DNA of 40,117 nucleotides from Nostoc sp. KVJ20 (GCF_001712795.1 NZ_KV757613.1:1-40117); one strand, 5' to 3'. Numbered from the stretch's first letter, positions 25,508-33,920 are shown. Notes: generated by a model from the sequence alone, not told the origin. Numbers and translations are program-made.

Positions 25508-26473
25508 TTAATCAGCTATGCCATACCACTTGTGGTAAACGGCGCGATCGCTACCCAAAACAAAGGTGTCAACGCGGTTTGGGGCTGAAGCAACCGCAGC
25601 AGGTGCAGCAATCGAGTAGCCACCGAGATTATTCCAACCAACCCAGTTTGAACCATCCCAATATTTCTGGTACACAGCACCATTACGAGCAATGATGTAG
25701 ATATCTAGGCGATTTTCAATTCCAGAAGCAGCCGCAACACCGTATTGGGAGTAGCCACCGAGTTTTTCCCAACCAACCCAGCTTGAGCCATTCCAGTAGT
25801 TTTGGTAGACGGCGCGATCGCTACCCAAGGCAAAGATGTCAATCCGGTTTAATCCCCAAGAAACCGCAGCTGGTGTTGAAATGCAGTAGCCACCAAGCTT
25901 TTCCCAATCACTCCAGATTAAGCCATCCCAAAACTTTTGGTATATGGCTCCATCCCAGTTGACAATAAAAAGATCCAGCCGATGTTCTCCCCAAGCAGCA
26001 GCCGCGACACCAAACTGAGAATATCCCCCAAGATTTAACCAATCACTCCAGGTTGAGCCATTCCAGTACTTGTAGTAGACGGAGCGATCGCCCCCAATCA
26101 CAAAAGTATCAATCCGGTTCTCTCGTCTAGAAACCGCCACTGGTGCAGAAATACAGAAGCCCCCCAACCTTTCCCAATCACTCCAGACTGAGCGATCGCA
26201 CTTTTTGTAGTACATAGCGCTATCCTTACCAATGGTAAAGATATCTAACTGATTTTCTGGCCTCGAACTAGCAGCAACACCGTACTGGGAGTAACCCCCA
26301 AGATTTTCCCCATCCATCGCAAAGGTTGGCATATCTCCTAACGAAGCAGCACCCATCATCGGGTATGGGGTTGGTGGAGGATAGGGCATACGTCGAGACG
26401 CATCTTGAGGTTCCATTTCGCCAGTTGGCATTTCGTTAGATATTTCCTCTACAGTTGTTTGGCTTATTGTCAT
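25508..26473 (-). CDS. Six-bladed PLL/DUF346-like lectin propeller 2
   Basis: This 321-residue paralogue of the neighbouring gene has the same six alternating blades and a longer proline/methionine-rich N-terminus (MPYPPPTPYPMMG) followed by the shared DMPTFA link. Blade 1 has a variant DGENLGGYSQYGV start. Three HIP1 octamers (25543, 25814, 26089) fall at the same SDRAVY-like codons of the second-type blades. Function as a sugar-binding protein is inferred from the family. The 5' flank has a partial tandem copy of its own start region. Confidence 0.85.
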   Translation of the reverse strand: MTISQTTVEEISNEMPTGEMEPQDASRRMPYPPPTPYPMMGAASLGDMPTFAMDGENLGGYSQYGVAASSRPENQLDIFTIGKDSAMYYKKCDRSVWSDWERLGGFCISAPVAVSRRENRIDTFVIGGDRSVYYKYWNGSTWSDWLNLGGYSQFGVAAAAWGEHRLDLFIVNWDGAIYQKFWDGLIWSDWEKLGGYCISTPAAVSWGLNRIDIFALGSDRAVYQNYWNGSSWVGWEKLGGYSQYGVAAASGIENRLDIYIIARNGAVYQKYWDGSNWVGWNNLGGYSIAAPAAVASAPNRVDTFVLGSDRAVYHKWYGIAD

Positions 26474-26620
26474 TTGCTCTTTGATTTTTTCAAAACAATT
26501 AATTACGAATTACGAATTACGAATTATCTACAGTTGTTTGCTCTTTGATTTTTTCAAAACAATTAATTACGAATTACGTTAGCGACGCAGGAGCGTCATT
26601 ACGAATTACGAATTATCTAG
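26473..26620. repeat. Duplicated upstream region with GAATTAC heptamers
   Basis: A stretch starting TTTGCTCTTTGATTTTTTCA occurs at 26473 and again at 26537, 64 nt apart. Each copy runs into GAATTAC heptamers; the second also has the short dispersed repeat at 26577-26597. It probably arose by local duplication. Confidence 0.8.
26577..26597 (-). repeat. Short dispersed repeat, second copy
   Basis: This is the exact reverse complement of the 21-nt unit at 21245-21265, and it likewise interrupts a GAATTAC/TAATTCG heptamer tract. It contains a GACGC/GCGTC hairpin. Confidence 0.78.
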
Positions 26621-27694
26621 AGTATCTAAAATCACCTTAGCGGCTAGTTTATGTCCCGCAGAATTCCAATGACCATCGATATCAAAGTAAAGCTTTTCTT
26701 GCTCACTATTTTTCCTAAAATCATCAGTTAGATTGACACAAGTTACATCTTGTGATTTTGCGATCTCACATAAACGCTGATACCCAATCTCTTCATTTTT
26801 GAGCAAAGCTACATTCTCAGGAAACAACTCGACGTAATCGTTGATATATGCTGATTCTTTTGAAGGTACAACAAAAACAAACAGCTTAACTTGATTTTCT
26901 TTGGTCAAATTAATGATTCGTGATAATGCCGCTTCTACTTTTACAGCAGCACCAGATGTCAAATAATCGCTATCTACACCAACACCTGATTCAGGTTGTG
27001 CCAGCGATAAATTAAATAGAGTTAAACCATTTTTTGCTTCTTTAGAAATAGGATTTGTGATTGATGCTTGTAAGCTTTTTTTATTATTCTTCAAAACGAA
27101 CTGGTACAAAAATGTTTTTTCATACCAAGGCGAAAAACTTTTCTCTTTAAGCGTATTGTATATCTTTTGACCAATATCAGATGAATAATTGGTCAAATCA
27201 TTAGCAACTATAGATAAGATTACCGTATTAGGTTTATATTTAGCGATCCATTCATTAGACAATGTTTCATATTGTGCAAAAGAATAACCCGGAACACCTA
27301 AGTTAATTACTGGTTGCTTCAATTCTGATTCAACAATTCTGGGAAATGTTTTTTCCTCACTGACCCATTGACCCCATGTAAATGAATCTCCAATAAAATA
27401 CAAGTTAGATTGTGTGTAATCTTTACCCAGATTGCGAAATCCATAACCATCTGTATTAGCGACCTCTGCAACTTTTGCTTCCTTCCAAACAGTCTTAAAG
27501 TCTCTGAGATTAGATTTGGGCTTGTAGCCTAACTGAGCATCCGGTTGAATAAATTGATAAAAAATTTGTGCCTTAGACTTTTGCGGAGCAGCAACTCCCG
27601 TACTAATGGCAAAAGTTTCAACAATCAATAGCCCAACTATAACTCCAGCCAGCATGAGCAATAAATTTTGTAGCCAAGGCTTTATTTTTTGCAT
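26606..27694 (-). CDS. Membrane-anchored SGNH/GDSL-like protein 1
   Basis: From ATG 27694 it has 362 residues. One hydrophobic segment (about residues 8-30) anchors it to the membrane with the main part outside. SGNH motifs are present: GDSF with Ser104 in YFIGDSFTWG, LGVPGY, a VANDLTNY block, and DGHWNSAGH near the C-terminus. Such proteins are esterases or acyl/carbamoyl-related accessory enzymes. The neighbouring gene is a second SGNH protein, and the SxtIJK-like set is next, so a role in the same modification is likely. A longer start at 27730 exists. Confidence 0.85.
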   Translation of the reverse strand: MQKIKPWLQNLLLMLAGVIVGLLIVETFAISTGVAAPQKSKAQIFYQFIQPDAQLGYKPKSNLRDFKTVWKEAKVAEVANTDGYGFRNLGKDYTQSNLYFIGDSFTWGQWVSEEKTFPRIVESELKQPVINLGVPGYSFAQYETLSNEWIAKYKPNTVILSIVANDLTNYSSDIGQKIYNTLKEKSFSPWYEKTFLYQFVLKNNKKSLQASITNPISKEAKNGLTLFNLSLAQPESGVGVDSDYLTSGAAVKVEAALSRIINLTKENQVKLFVFVVPSKESAYINDYVELFPENVALLKNEEIGYQRLCEIAKSQDVTCVNLTDDFRKNSEQEKLYFDIDGHWNSAGHKLAAKVILDTLDNS

Positions 27695-27784
27695 GAATTC
27701 TGATCCAAAAAAGAAAAGGATACAAACCATCCGTTATTTGTTAATCTCAGGAAACCCTCCTTTGTCTTCTTGACCTATACGCGC

Positions 27785-27820
27785 TCTTAATTACGAATTA
27801 CGAATTACGAATTACGAATT
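27785..27820. repeat. GAATTAC tandem heptamers
   Basis: Four GAATTAC-type heptamers lie between SGNH protein genes 1 and 2, next to the stop codon of gene 2. The same unit occurs near 26500 and 26600. It carries no visible gene. Confidence 0.8.
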
Positions 27821-29128
27821 TTTTATCAATCCTTGTTGACAGAGCGTTTTAGAAACAATTTTCCCTGCCAACTCATGTCCTAAAGCATTCCAATGTCCGT
27901 CACAGGCAAAAGCATTTTTAAAGCCGTGTAAGCAAACGTTATTTTCTTCGGCATAAGATTGAAAAGATTGTCCCAGATTGATCGTGCTAAAACCTTCCCG
28001 TTCTCCTAATGCTGTTATCCGTTTTTCTGGGTAAAACCAATCTGTCTGCCCTGATATTTCCTGCTCGTGGCGCACGTTAGGATCGGGATTAACTTGCAAA
28101 GCAGTTGTCACTGTCACCACAGCAAAATTCACTTTCTTGGCAATTGCCTCATTATGTATTAAGCGAATTAGTCCTTCTGTTAATTGCCATGCTTCTTGCC
28201 ATTCAGGATCAGCTGCGGTGTTGTAAACAAGCCATTCTGATCGCTTCCAGACATTTTGCCATTCTGGGTCAGTTAACGGAGACAATTTTGCAGGCTTGCT
28301 TACAAGCTGGGGATCTTGTTTACTCTGCTGGGTAGATTCAAGTAATTGTCTTTCGTTCTCTTGATGAGGAAGTGCAAAAGCGTATTTCACTTGTTTGAGA
28401 ACCTGTAAAATTCGCAAGTTATCTTGAAGTTTGAGATAAGTCTGATGCCACCATGACTGCTGTGGGCGATAGATATCCATATTCACAAACGAGTTATTAA
28501 TCACCCAATCACCATCTTTATTGACAAAATAGGGTTTCATAAGAGCGCTATCATCCATAGCAGTCATCCTCACCATTTTTTGGGTGAGAGTGCGGGAGTT
28601 GTTGATGACATCGTTGCCAGTATAGAAGTTCAGGAGTACGAGATCGGGTGAATAATTCCAGACCTTTTCCCGCAAGGTGAGCAATTCTTGATCGGTTCCA
28701 TAACCATTTACTCCGAAGTTCATAACTTCTACATCACCACCTGCGAAGGTAGGACAATTTTTCAGTTCCCGTTCGATGACTGCTGCAATTCCTTGTGCTT
28801 GTGGCACTTGTACGGCTTCTGTAAAAGAATCTCCCAGCAAGGCAATGCGAAAGGTGTTCTCTGGCTTCACCTGGGGATGTTCTTGGTCGTGAAAGCCGTC
28901 GCTGTTGTGTTGAACATAAGCTTCTCCTTCATCCCGAACCCAACCAGCCGTATAAGGTCGTCCTGCCCAACCTCTATGTTGCTCAACGGTATAAAATGTC
29001 TTGTATTCAACTCCAGCAATGCGTAAGCCAATTTCAACGACAGCTAGCCCCAAGACAAGTCCGCCAAGTAATAAAGCGAGGGTAAGAATTATCTTTACCC
29101 AAGGCTTAAATTTTGATGATGTTGTCAC
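27812..29128 (-). CDS. Membrane-anchored SGNH/GDSL-like protein 2 (SxtL-like position)
   Basis: This 438-residue protein has an N-terminal transmembrane anchor (about residues 10-36). Its SGNH catalytic elements are LLGDSFTEA with Ser101, FGVNGYGTDQE, NFYTGNDVINN, and DGHWNALGHELA near 411. The region around DPEWQNVW...DPEWQEAW looks like a short internal duplication. Its position directly after the SxtK-like gene (10 nt) matches that of sxtL, a GDSL-lipase gene, in saxitoxin clusters. Enzyme activity is inferred; the substrate is unknown. Confidence 0.87.
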   Translation of the reverse strand: MTTSSKFKPWVKIILTLALLLGGLVLGLAVVEIGLRIAGVEYKTFYTVEQHRGWAGRPYTAGWVRDEGEAYVQHNSDGFHDQEHPQVKPENTFRIALLGDSFTEAVQVPQAQGIAAVIERELKNCPTFAGGDVEVMNFGVNGYGTDQELLTLREKVWNYSPDLVLLNFYTGNDVINNSRTLTQKMVRMTAMDDSALMKPYFVNKDGDWVINNSFVNMDIYRPQQSWWHQTYLKLQDNLRILQVLKQVKYAFALPHQENERQLLESTQQSKQDPQLVSKPAKLSPLTDPEWQNVWKRSEWLVYNTAADPEWQEAWQLTEGLIRLIHNEAIAKKVNFAVVTVTTALQVNPDPNVRHEQEISGQTDWFYPEKRITALGEREGFSTINLGQSFQSYAEENNVCLHGFKNAFACDGHWNALGHELAGKIVSKTLCQQGLIKNS

Positions 29129-29138
29129 GTTAAATTCC

Positions 29139-29303
29139 TTAAAATAACGTGTAAATAAAGGGTGCTAACACAGATGTTTGTGCGAACACAATCAGAAGTC
29201 CTAAAAGCAATAGTGTGCCGATAAGTGGAAGCAAAAAGAATTTTTGGCGCTCTTTGAGAAAGCCCCATAAATCTTTGAGGAAGTCTTGTGTTGTTTCAAA
29301 CAT
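29139..29303 (-). CDS. DUF5989 / SxtK-like small membrane peptide
   Basis: This 54-residue reading frame is MFETTQDFLKDLWGFLKERQ followed by one hydrophobic helix and a tail ending VLAPFIYTLF, exactly the pattern of DUF5989/SxtK proteins. It overlaps the SxtJ-like gene by one base (TAATG), and the SGNH gene follows 10 nt later, so the set is translationally coupled. Function is unknown in the family. The cytoplasmic N-terminus and single helix suggest a partner of the carbamoyltransferase or SxtJ at the membrane (inference). It is easily missed because of its size. Confidence 0.92.
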   Translation of the reverse strand: MFETTQDFLKDLWGFLKERQKFFLLPLIGTLLLLGLLIVFAQTSVLAPFIYTLF

Positions 29304-29710
29304 TAGAAAGGGTTCTCCATTCTTTCTCTAGGTTTTACTTGACTGATAATCCGATAGGTTTCTAAATCAGCATCTAACTTTCTTTTCATGGTGTCTTGAT
29401 GAAATACACCCCGCATTACTAAACCCATTGGCATTAATAAAGCATAGAAAACAATGCCTAAAATAATGCGAGTATTAATCCAGCCTAAAACTAGGCCAAT
29501 CCTCATCCAAATTTGGTAGACACCATTGAGGGTAGAGGGGGCAACGATCGCCCAAACCCAAAGAATGCTAGCAATTACCCAAGGTAAAATGGGTAAAGAT
29601 TCATGGTGGATCAGGGGTAGTAGACTACCGAATAAGCCAGCCGCGATCGCACCGCCAAGCAGTCCAAAATCCCGTAGTCCTTTCCGATCAAGTTGTTGTA
29701 TTTCGTTCAT
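29303..29710 (-). CDS. SxtJ-like membrane protein
   Basis: This 135-residue protein has an N-terminal cytoplasmic stretch (MNEIQQLDRKGLRDFGLLGG), paired hydrophobic helices around residues 16-60 and 66-100, and a basic C-terminal tail. The patterns RDFGLL, VWAIVAP, GVYQIWMRIGLVLGWINTRIILG and YALLMPMGLVMR fit the SxtJ family. Function is unknown. It follows the carbamoyltransferase stop by 5 nt and overlaps the SxtK-like gene. It probably acts with the carbamoyltransferase, as the gene set is conserved together in sxt clusters. Confidence 0.9.
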   Translation of the reverse strand: MNEIQQLDRKGLRDFGLLGGAIAAGLFGSLLPLIHHESLPILPWVIASILWVWAIVAPSTLNGVYQIWMRIGLVLGWINTRIILGIVFYALLMPMGLVMRGVFHQDTMKRKLDADLETYRIISQVKPRERMENPF

Positions 29711-29715
29711 CAGCG

Positions 29716-31554
29716 TTAATCTAATTCAAATTCTGTTTTCCAAGATTCATCTTTCTGGATCTGGGGTTGATCAGATTTGGCCAGGATAAAGTTCTCCAAC
29801 ACTAAATAATCCATCTCTGTTCTCATAAAACAGCGATAGGCATCTTCTGGGGTACACACAATCGGTTCACCCCGGACATTAAATGATGTGTTTACCAAAA
29901 CTGCACAGCCCGTTTTTGCCTGAAAATGTCGCAGCAGTTCATAGTACCGAGGATTAGTTTGTTGATGAACGGTTTGAATCCGAGCCGAGTAATCTACGTG
30001 GGTGACGGCGGGAATTTGCGATCGCTTCACGTTTAACTTTTCAATGCCAAATAACTCCTCTTGTTCTGTTGTCATGGGAATTCGCAACTCGGCTTTGATG
30101 GGTGCAACCAAAAGCATATAAGGGCTGGGACGGTCAATCTCAAAGTAGTTGGAAACCTGTTCTGCTAAGACGGAAGGGGCAAAGGGACGGAAGGATTCGC
30201 GGTATTTTATTTTCAGGTTCATCACCGACTGCATCTTAGAACTGCGAGGATCACCGATAATCGAGCGACCACCTAACGCCCGTGGGCCAAACTCCATCCG
30301 TCCAGAGAACCAACCTACAACGTTCCCTTGCTCTAGAATTTCGGCAAGATCAGGCATGAGTTTGTCATCTTCTAAATATTGATAGGGCGCATTCACAGAC
30401 TGGAGATAGTCTTGAATCTCTGTTTTCCCAAAGCAAGGGCCTAGATAGCCGCCGCGCATAGCATCTCCATCGTGAGGAATGCGCGGCTTTTCATGATATT
30501 GATGCCAAATAGCTAATGCTGCCCCAACTGCTCCCCCTGCATCCCCGGCGGCGGGTTGAATCCAAATATCTCGAAAATTCGTTTCTCGCAAAATGCGTCC
30601 ATTGGCGACGCAATTCAAGGCAACTCCACCGGCTAAACAAAGATAGTCTGTGTCCAGTTCTTTCTTAACCGTTCTTGCCAAACGCAAAACGACTTCCTCG
30701 GTAACGTATTGGATAGAACAAGCTATATCCATTTCTCGCTGAGTAAGTTTACCCTCGCTTTGGCGTGGCGAACCACCAAACAGTTCATGAAATTTCGGGG
30801 TAGTCATGGTCAACCCCGTGGCGTAGTTGAAGTAGTCCATATTCAACCGAAACGTGCCATCTTCCTTGAGATCCAAAAGATGGTTGAGGATATGGTCTAC
30901 ATATTTGGGTTCACCGTAGGGCGCTAAACCCATGAGTTTGTATTCCCCAGAGTTGACCTTGAAACCTGTGTAGTAGGTGAAGGCAGAATAAAGTAGCCCT
31001 AAAGAATGGGGAAAATCAATTTCCCATTGGGGAGTGAGTTGATGGTCTTCTCCCAACCAAACCGAGGTGGTTGCCCACTCTCCAACTCCATCAAGGCACA
31101 GCACCGCCGCCCGCTCAAAGGGACTGGGGAAAAAGGCAGAAGCAGCGTGCGCTTGGTGATGTTCAGTAAATAAAAGTTGGGGCAATTGCGTTTTTTTGCA
31201 ATCTCCGAGGGTTGCCAATTCCTTTTTTAACAGGGATTTTAGATAAAGCTTTTCTTTTAACCAAACTGGCATCGCGGCAATAAAAGAACGCAATCCCTTG
31301 GGCGCGTAGGCGAGATAGGTTTCTAGTAGCCGCTCAAATTTGACCAATGGCTTATCGTAGAAAACGATTTGGTCTACTTGTGATAATCCAATACCTGCTT
31401 GTTTGAGACAATAGGCGATCGCACCTTTGGGAAATCTCGCATCATGTTTTTTACGAGAAAAACGCTCCTCTTGAGCGGCGGCAACAATATCACCATCCAC
31501 AATTAAGGCGGCGGCACTATCGTGATAATAAGCTGAAATTCCTAAAATACGCAT
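29716..31554 (-). CDS. O-carbamoyltransferase (NodU/CmcH/SxtI type)
   Basis: This 612-residue enzyme would transfer a carbamoyl group from carbamoyl phosphate to a hydroxyl via an adenylate. The N-terminal Kae1-like domain has ISAYYHDSAAAL and EEERFSR-like motifs, metal ligands His132 and His136 in EHHQAHAASA, LDGVGEWAT with Asp155, and LAGGVALNCVANG near 307. The C-terminal YrdC-like part has GWFSGRMEFGPRALGGRSI (414-432). Length and order with the next genes match SxtI of saxitoxin clusters. The acceptor is unknown; no sxtA, sxtG or other core gene is here. The ATG is preceded by an AT-rich spacer. Confidence 0.95.
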   Translation of the reverse strand: MRILGISAYYHDSAAALIVDGDIVAAAQEERFSRKKHDARFPKGAIAYCLKQAGIGLSQVDQIVFYDKPLVKFERLLETYLAYAPKGLRSFIAAMPVWLKEKLYLKSLLKKELATLGDCKKTQLPQLLFTEHHQAHAASAFFPSPFERAAVLCLDGVGEWATTSVWLGEDHQLTPQWEIDFPHSLGLLYSAFTYYTGFKVNSGEYKLMGLAPYGEPKYVDHILNHLLDLKEDGTFRLNMDYFNYATGLTMTTPKFHELFGGSPRQSEGKLTQREMDIACSIQYVTEEVVLRLARTVKKELDTDYLCLAGGVALNCVANGRILRETNFRDIWIQPAAGDAGGAVGAALAIWHQYHEKPRIPHDGDAMRGGYLGPCFGKTEIQDYLQSVNAPYQYLEDDKLMPDLAEILEQGNVVGWFSGRMEFGPRALGGRSIIGDPRSSKMQSVMNLKIKYRESFRPFAPSVLAEQVSNYFEIDRPSPYMLLVAPIKAELRIPMTTEQEELFGIEKLNVKRSQIPAVTHVDYSARIQTVHQQTNPRYYELLRHFQAKTGCAVLVNTSFNVRGEPIVCTPEDAYRCFMRTEMDYLVLENFILAKSDQPQIQKDESWKTEFELD

Positions 31555-31601
31555 TTTTTATATAAAACTCCTATTTTTATTTATTCTCTATTCCCTACTC
31601 C

Positions 31602-32324
31602 CTACTCCCTATTCCCTAACTCTATATCACTCAATTTCCATAGACCTAAACTTTTTTGTGGGTAATCTTTTCTTTCTGTTGTTTCTTCATCAATAATTTC
31701 CAGCATATCGGGAAAATTATAAGGAGGTAATTGTAAATCGATTGCTCGCCAATCACCCGTCACAATATCTTTATTTTCAGGTATACCCGGATAAATTGTA
31801 GTTAAAAGATATGTAGAATTGCTTGCTTTAAAATTTTTAATTACAGCAATAGCATCTTTAAATGAGAGATGTACTAGACAATCTCTACAGAAAATTAAAT
31901 CGACTTGTGGCAGTGGATCTGTTGCTAAATCGAGATTAATAAATTCTCGGACTTCGTTACCATAACTACCTTGATTTGTAGTAATTAAGTCGGCAACAAT
32001 ATCACATCCAATGTATTTTTGTATATTAAGTTTTGCTTCTTTTAGCCAATAAAAATCCCCACAAGGCGCATCAAGCATTGTTTTGATATTCAGCTTATCC
32101 AGAAAAATTGGTAGTTTTTTGATGATTACCGATGTTTGTTGAAGAGTAGAACCTCTTCCAGAAATAGATTCCTGACCATCCCAACGATTACGATAATATA
32201 TATCACTAAAAACTTCTTTTCTGCTTTTACCTCTATAAGATAAAAGCATCAATTCATATTGGAGATTAAACGAGAGATGTTTGAAGAAAGATTTGATGGG
32301 ATGTAAAATGGCATTCTTGCTCAT
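31602..32324 (-). CDS. Class I SAM-dependent methyltransferase
   Basis: This 240-residue protein has the SAM-binding motif I MLDAPCGDFYWLKE (DAPCGD at 85-90), followed by IGCDIVADLI (motif II), and VDLIFCRDCLVHLSF (motif IV region). The fold is of the FkbM/UbiE-like class I type; the substrate is unknown. ATG 32324 is chosen over the TTG at 32345. The last codons, encoding ELGNRE, run into CTCCCTA/TTCCCTA heptamers (about 31584-31622), so the stop codon comes from repeat DNA. It is 27 nt after the MBOAT gene and 47 nt before the carbamoyltransferase gene, within one likely transcript. Confidence 0.88.
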   Translation of the reverse strand: MSKNAILHPIKSFFKHLSFNLQYELMLLSYRGKSRKEVFSDIYYRNRWDGQESISGRGSTLQQTSVIIKKLPIFLDKLNIKTMLDAPCGDFYWLKEAKLNIQKYIGCDIVADLITTNQGSYGNEVREFINLDLATDPLPQVDLIFCRDCLVHLSFKDAIAVIKNFKASNSTYLLTTIYPGIPENKDIVTGDWRAIDLQLPPYNFPDMLEIIDEETTERKDYPQKSLGLWKLSDIELGNRE

Positions 32325-32351
32325 AGCTTTTAATAAAAAATGCAAAAATAA

Positions 32352-33869
32352 TTAAAACTGAAAGTAGACAAATGGTTGAGGATTGATTGCTGCAAACCGA
32401 AGTATTGTTGAAACTAACACACCATAAAAAACTGCAAAACTCCATTTAGGAATTTTCTGCCACCAGTCTGCAAACCAACCTTTATAAGCTGCCCAGTGCA
32501 TGATAATTAAAGGTATAAAAAGCCAGCCAATTTGAAGGTTTAGGTTTTGAGAACCAGGAGAATTTAGGAATACAAAAGATTTCCCGATTCGCATAGCACT
32601 GCTGAGATCGTTACTCCGAAAGAAGATTGCAGACGCACAAAACCAGTAAAACGTGAGGGGGATGCCTAACATATTTCTCAGTGGCAAGAATCGCTTATAT
32701 GGAGCAATCCAGGATAACCATTCCTTGTGAACAATTAAAGCGATTCCATTCAATCCTCCCCAAGCGACAAAATGCCAAGCTGCACCATGCCAGAGTCCAG
32801 AGGTAAGCATCAGAATGAGAATATTTTTATATCCAAATAATTCTGTGCGTTGATCTTTTGGTCGCATTCTCATTAAAGGGATATAAATATAGTCTCGCAG
32901 CCAGCTGTAGAGGGTAATGTGCCAACGTTGCCACAACTGAGTAACATTGTTAGACAAGTAGGGAAAATTAAAGTTGAGAGGTAGCTTGTATCCCAGTAAA
33001 CCTGCACAAGCGATCGCCATATCTGAATAGCCAGAAAAGTCGCAGTATATTTGTATAGCGAAAGAAATTACGGCAATCCAACAACTTAAGACAGTATAAA
33101 CTTCTGGATTCGTGAAATACTGGTCTACCAAGGGAGAAAGATTATCCGAAATACAAGCTTTTTTAAAATATCCCACCAAAAAAAGCGTTAAACATCCTCG
33201 AAAATCAACGTCATTTAAATTTTTCGGGGTTAGTAGTTGAGGCAAAAAAGTAGATGCGCGGACAATGGGGCCTGCAACCAGTTGAGGGAAAAAAGTTACA
33301 AATAGAGCAAAATCCCAAAAATTTCTAATAGGTTTGAGTTTACCCAGATAGGCATCAATTGAATAACTCAGAGTTTGAAATGTATAAAAGCTAATACCCG
33401 CTGGCAAAATAATTTGAAGGGTATTAATACTAATAGGTAGATCAAGAAAAATTAATAAGTTTGAGGCAGAGTCAACGAAGAAGTTATAGTACTTAAAAAA
33501 TCCTAATAAACCTAAATTTACAACTAAACTAAGTACCAACCATCCTTGGCGCTGCTGCTGATTTATTGGTTTATTTAGCAGCGCATCCCAAGAAAATATC
33601 TTGTCTCCGTTCTGTACTGCTTCGCTAATTTGAATTTCTTGTCCTGCTGTTGAATTATCTACCTGTGGTCTAGATAACATCAAACCAACAAAATAATCAA
33701 CAACTGTCGAAAGCAAAAGCAGGGAAAGAAAGCGCCAATCCCAAGCACCATAGAAGATATAACTACAGATTAACAACCAAGTTTTACGATGATTATGTTT
33801 CTGCAAAGCCCAGTAGACGCAGAAAACAATCATAAAGAAAAAGAGAAAACGAAATTCTGTAAAAACCAT
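32352..33869 (-). CDS. MBOAT O-acyltransferase (AlgI/DltB type)
   Basis: This 505-residue multi-spanning protein belongs to the membrane-bound O-acyltransferases that carry acyl groups across the membrane to exported glycans. Typical blocks are FQTLSYSIDAYLGKLKP, FFPQLVAGPIVRAS, IYCDFSGYSDMAIA, LWQRWHITLYSWLRDYIYIPL (split near 312) with His317, and TSGLWHGAAWHFVAWGG with the conserved catalytic His361. The next upstream gene is an SGNH-like membrane protein, and such pairs are known in alginate acetylation (AlgI with AlgJ/X) and teichoic acid D-alanylation. Acetylation of an exported sugar polymer is therefore a reasonable inference. Confidence 0.95.
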   Translation of the reverse strand: MVFTEFRFLFFFMIVFCVYWALQKHNHRKTWLLICSYIFYGAWDWRFLSLLLLSTVVDYFVGLMLSRPQVDNSTAGQEIQISEAVQNGDKIFSWDALLNKPINQQQRQGWLVLSLVVNLGLLGFFKYYNFFVDSASNLLIFLDLPISINTLQIILPAGISFYTFQTLSYSIDAYLGKLKPIRNFWDFALFVTFFPQLVAGPIVRASTFLPQLLTPKNLNDVDFRGCLTLFLVGYFKKACISDNLSPLVDQYFTNPEVYTVLSCWIAVISFAIQIYCDFSGYSDMAIACAGLLGYKLPLNFNFPYLSNNVTQLWQRWHITLYSWLRDYIYIPLMRMRPKDQRTELFGYKNILILMLTSGLWHGAAWHFVAWGGLNGIALIVHKEWLSWIAPYKRFLPLRNMLGIPLTFYWFCASAIFFRSNDLSSAMRIGKSFVFLNSPGSQNLNLQIGWLFIPLIIMHWAAYKGWFADWWQKIPKWSFAVFYGVLVSTILRFAAINPQPFVYFQF

Positions 33870-33920
33870 ATTTATTCTCAGACGGGAATTAACTAGTAAC
33901 TAGGGAGTGGGAGATATTTT

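Noticed and set aside
27812..31554. A saxitoxin biosynthesis cluster
   Set aside because: Only the I-J-K-L-like part is present; no polyketide-like sxtA, amidinotransferase sxtG or other core gene is in the window.
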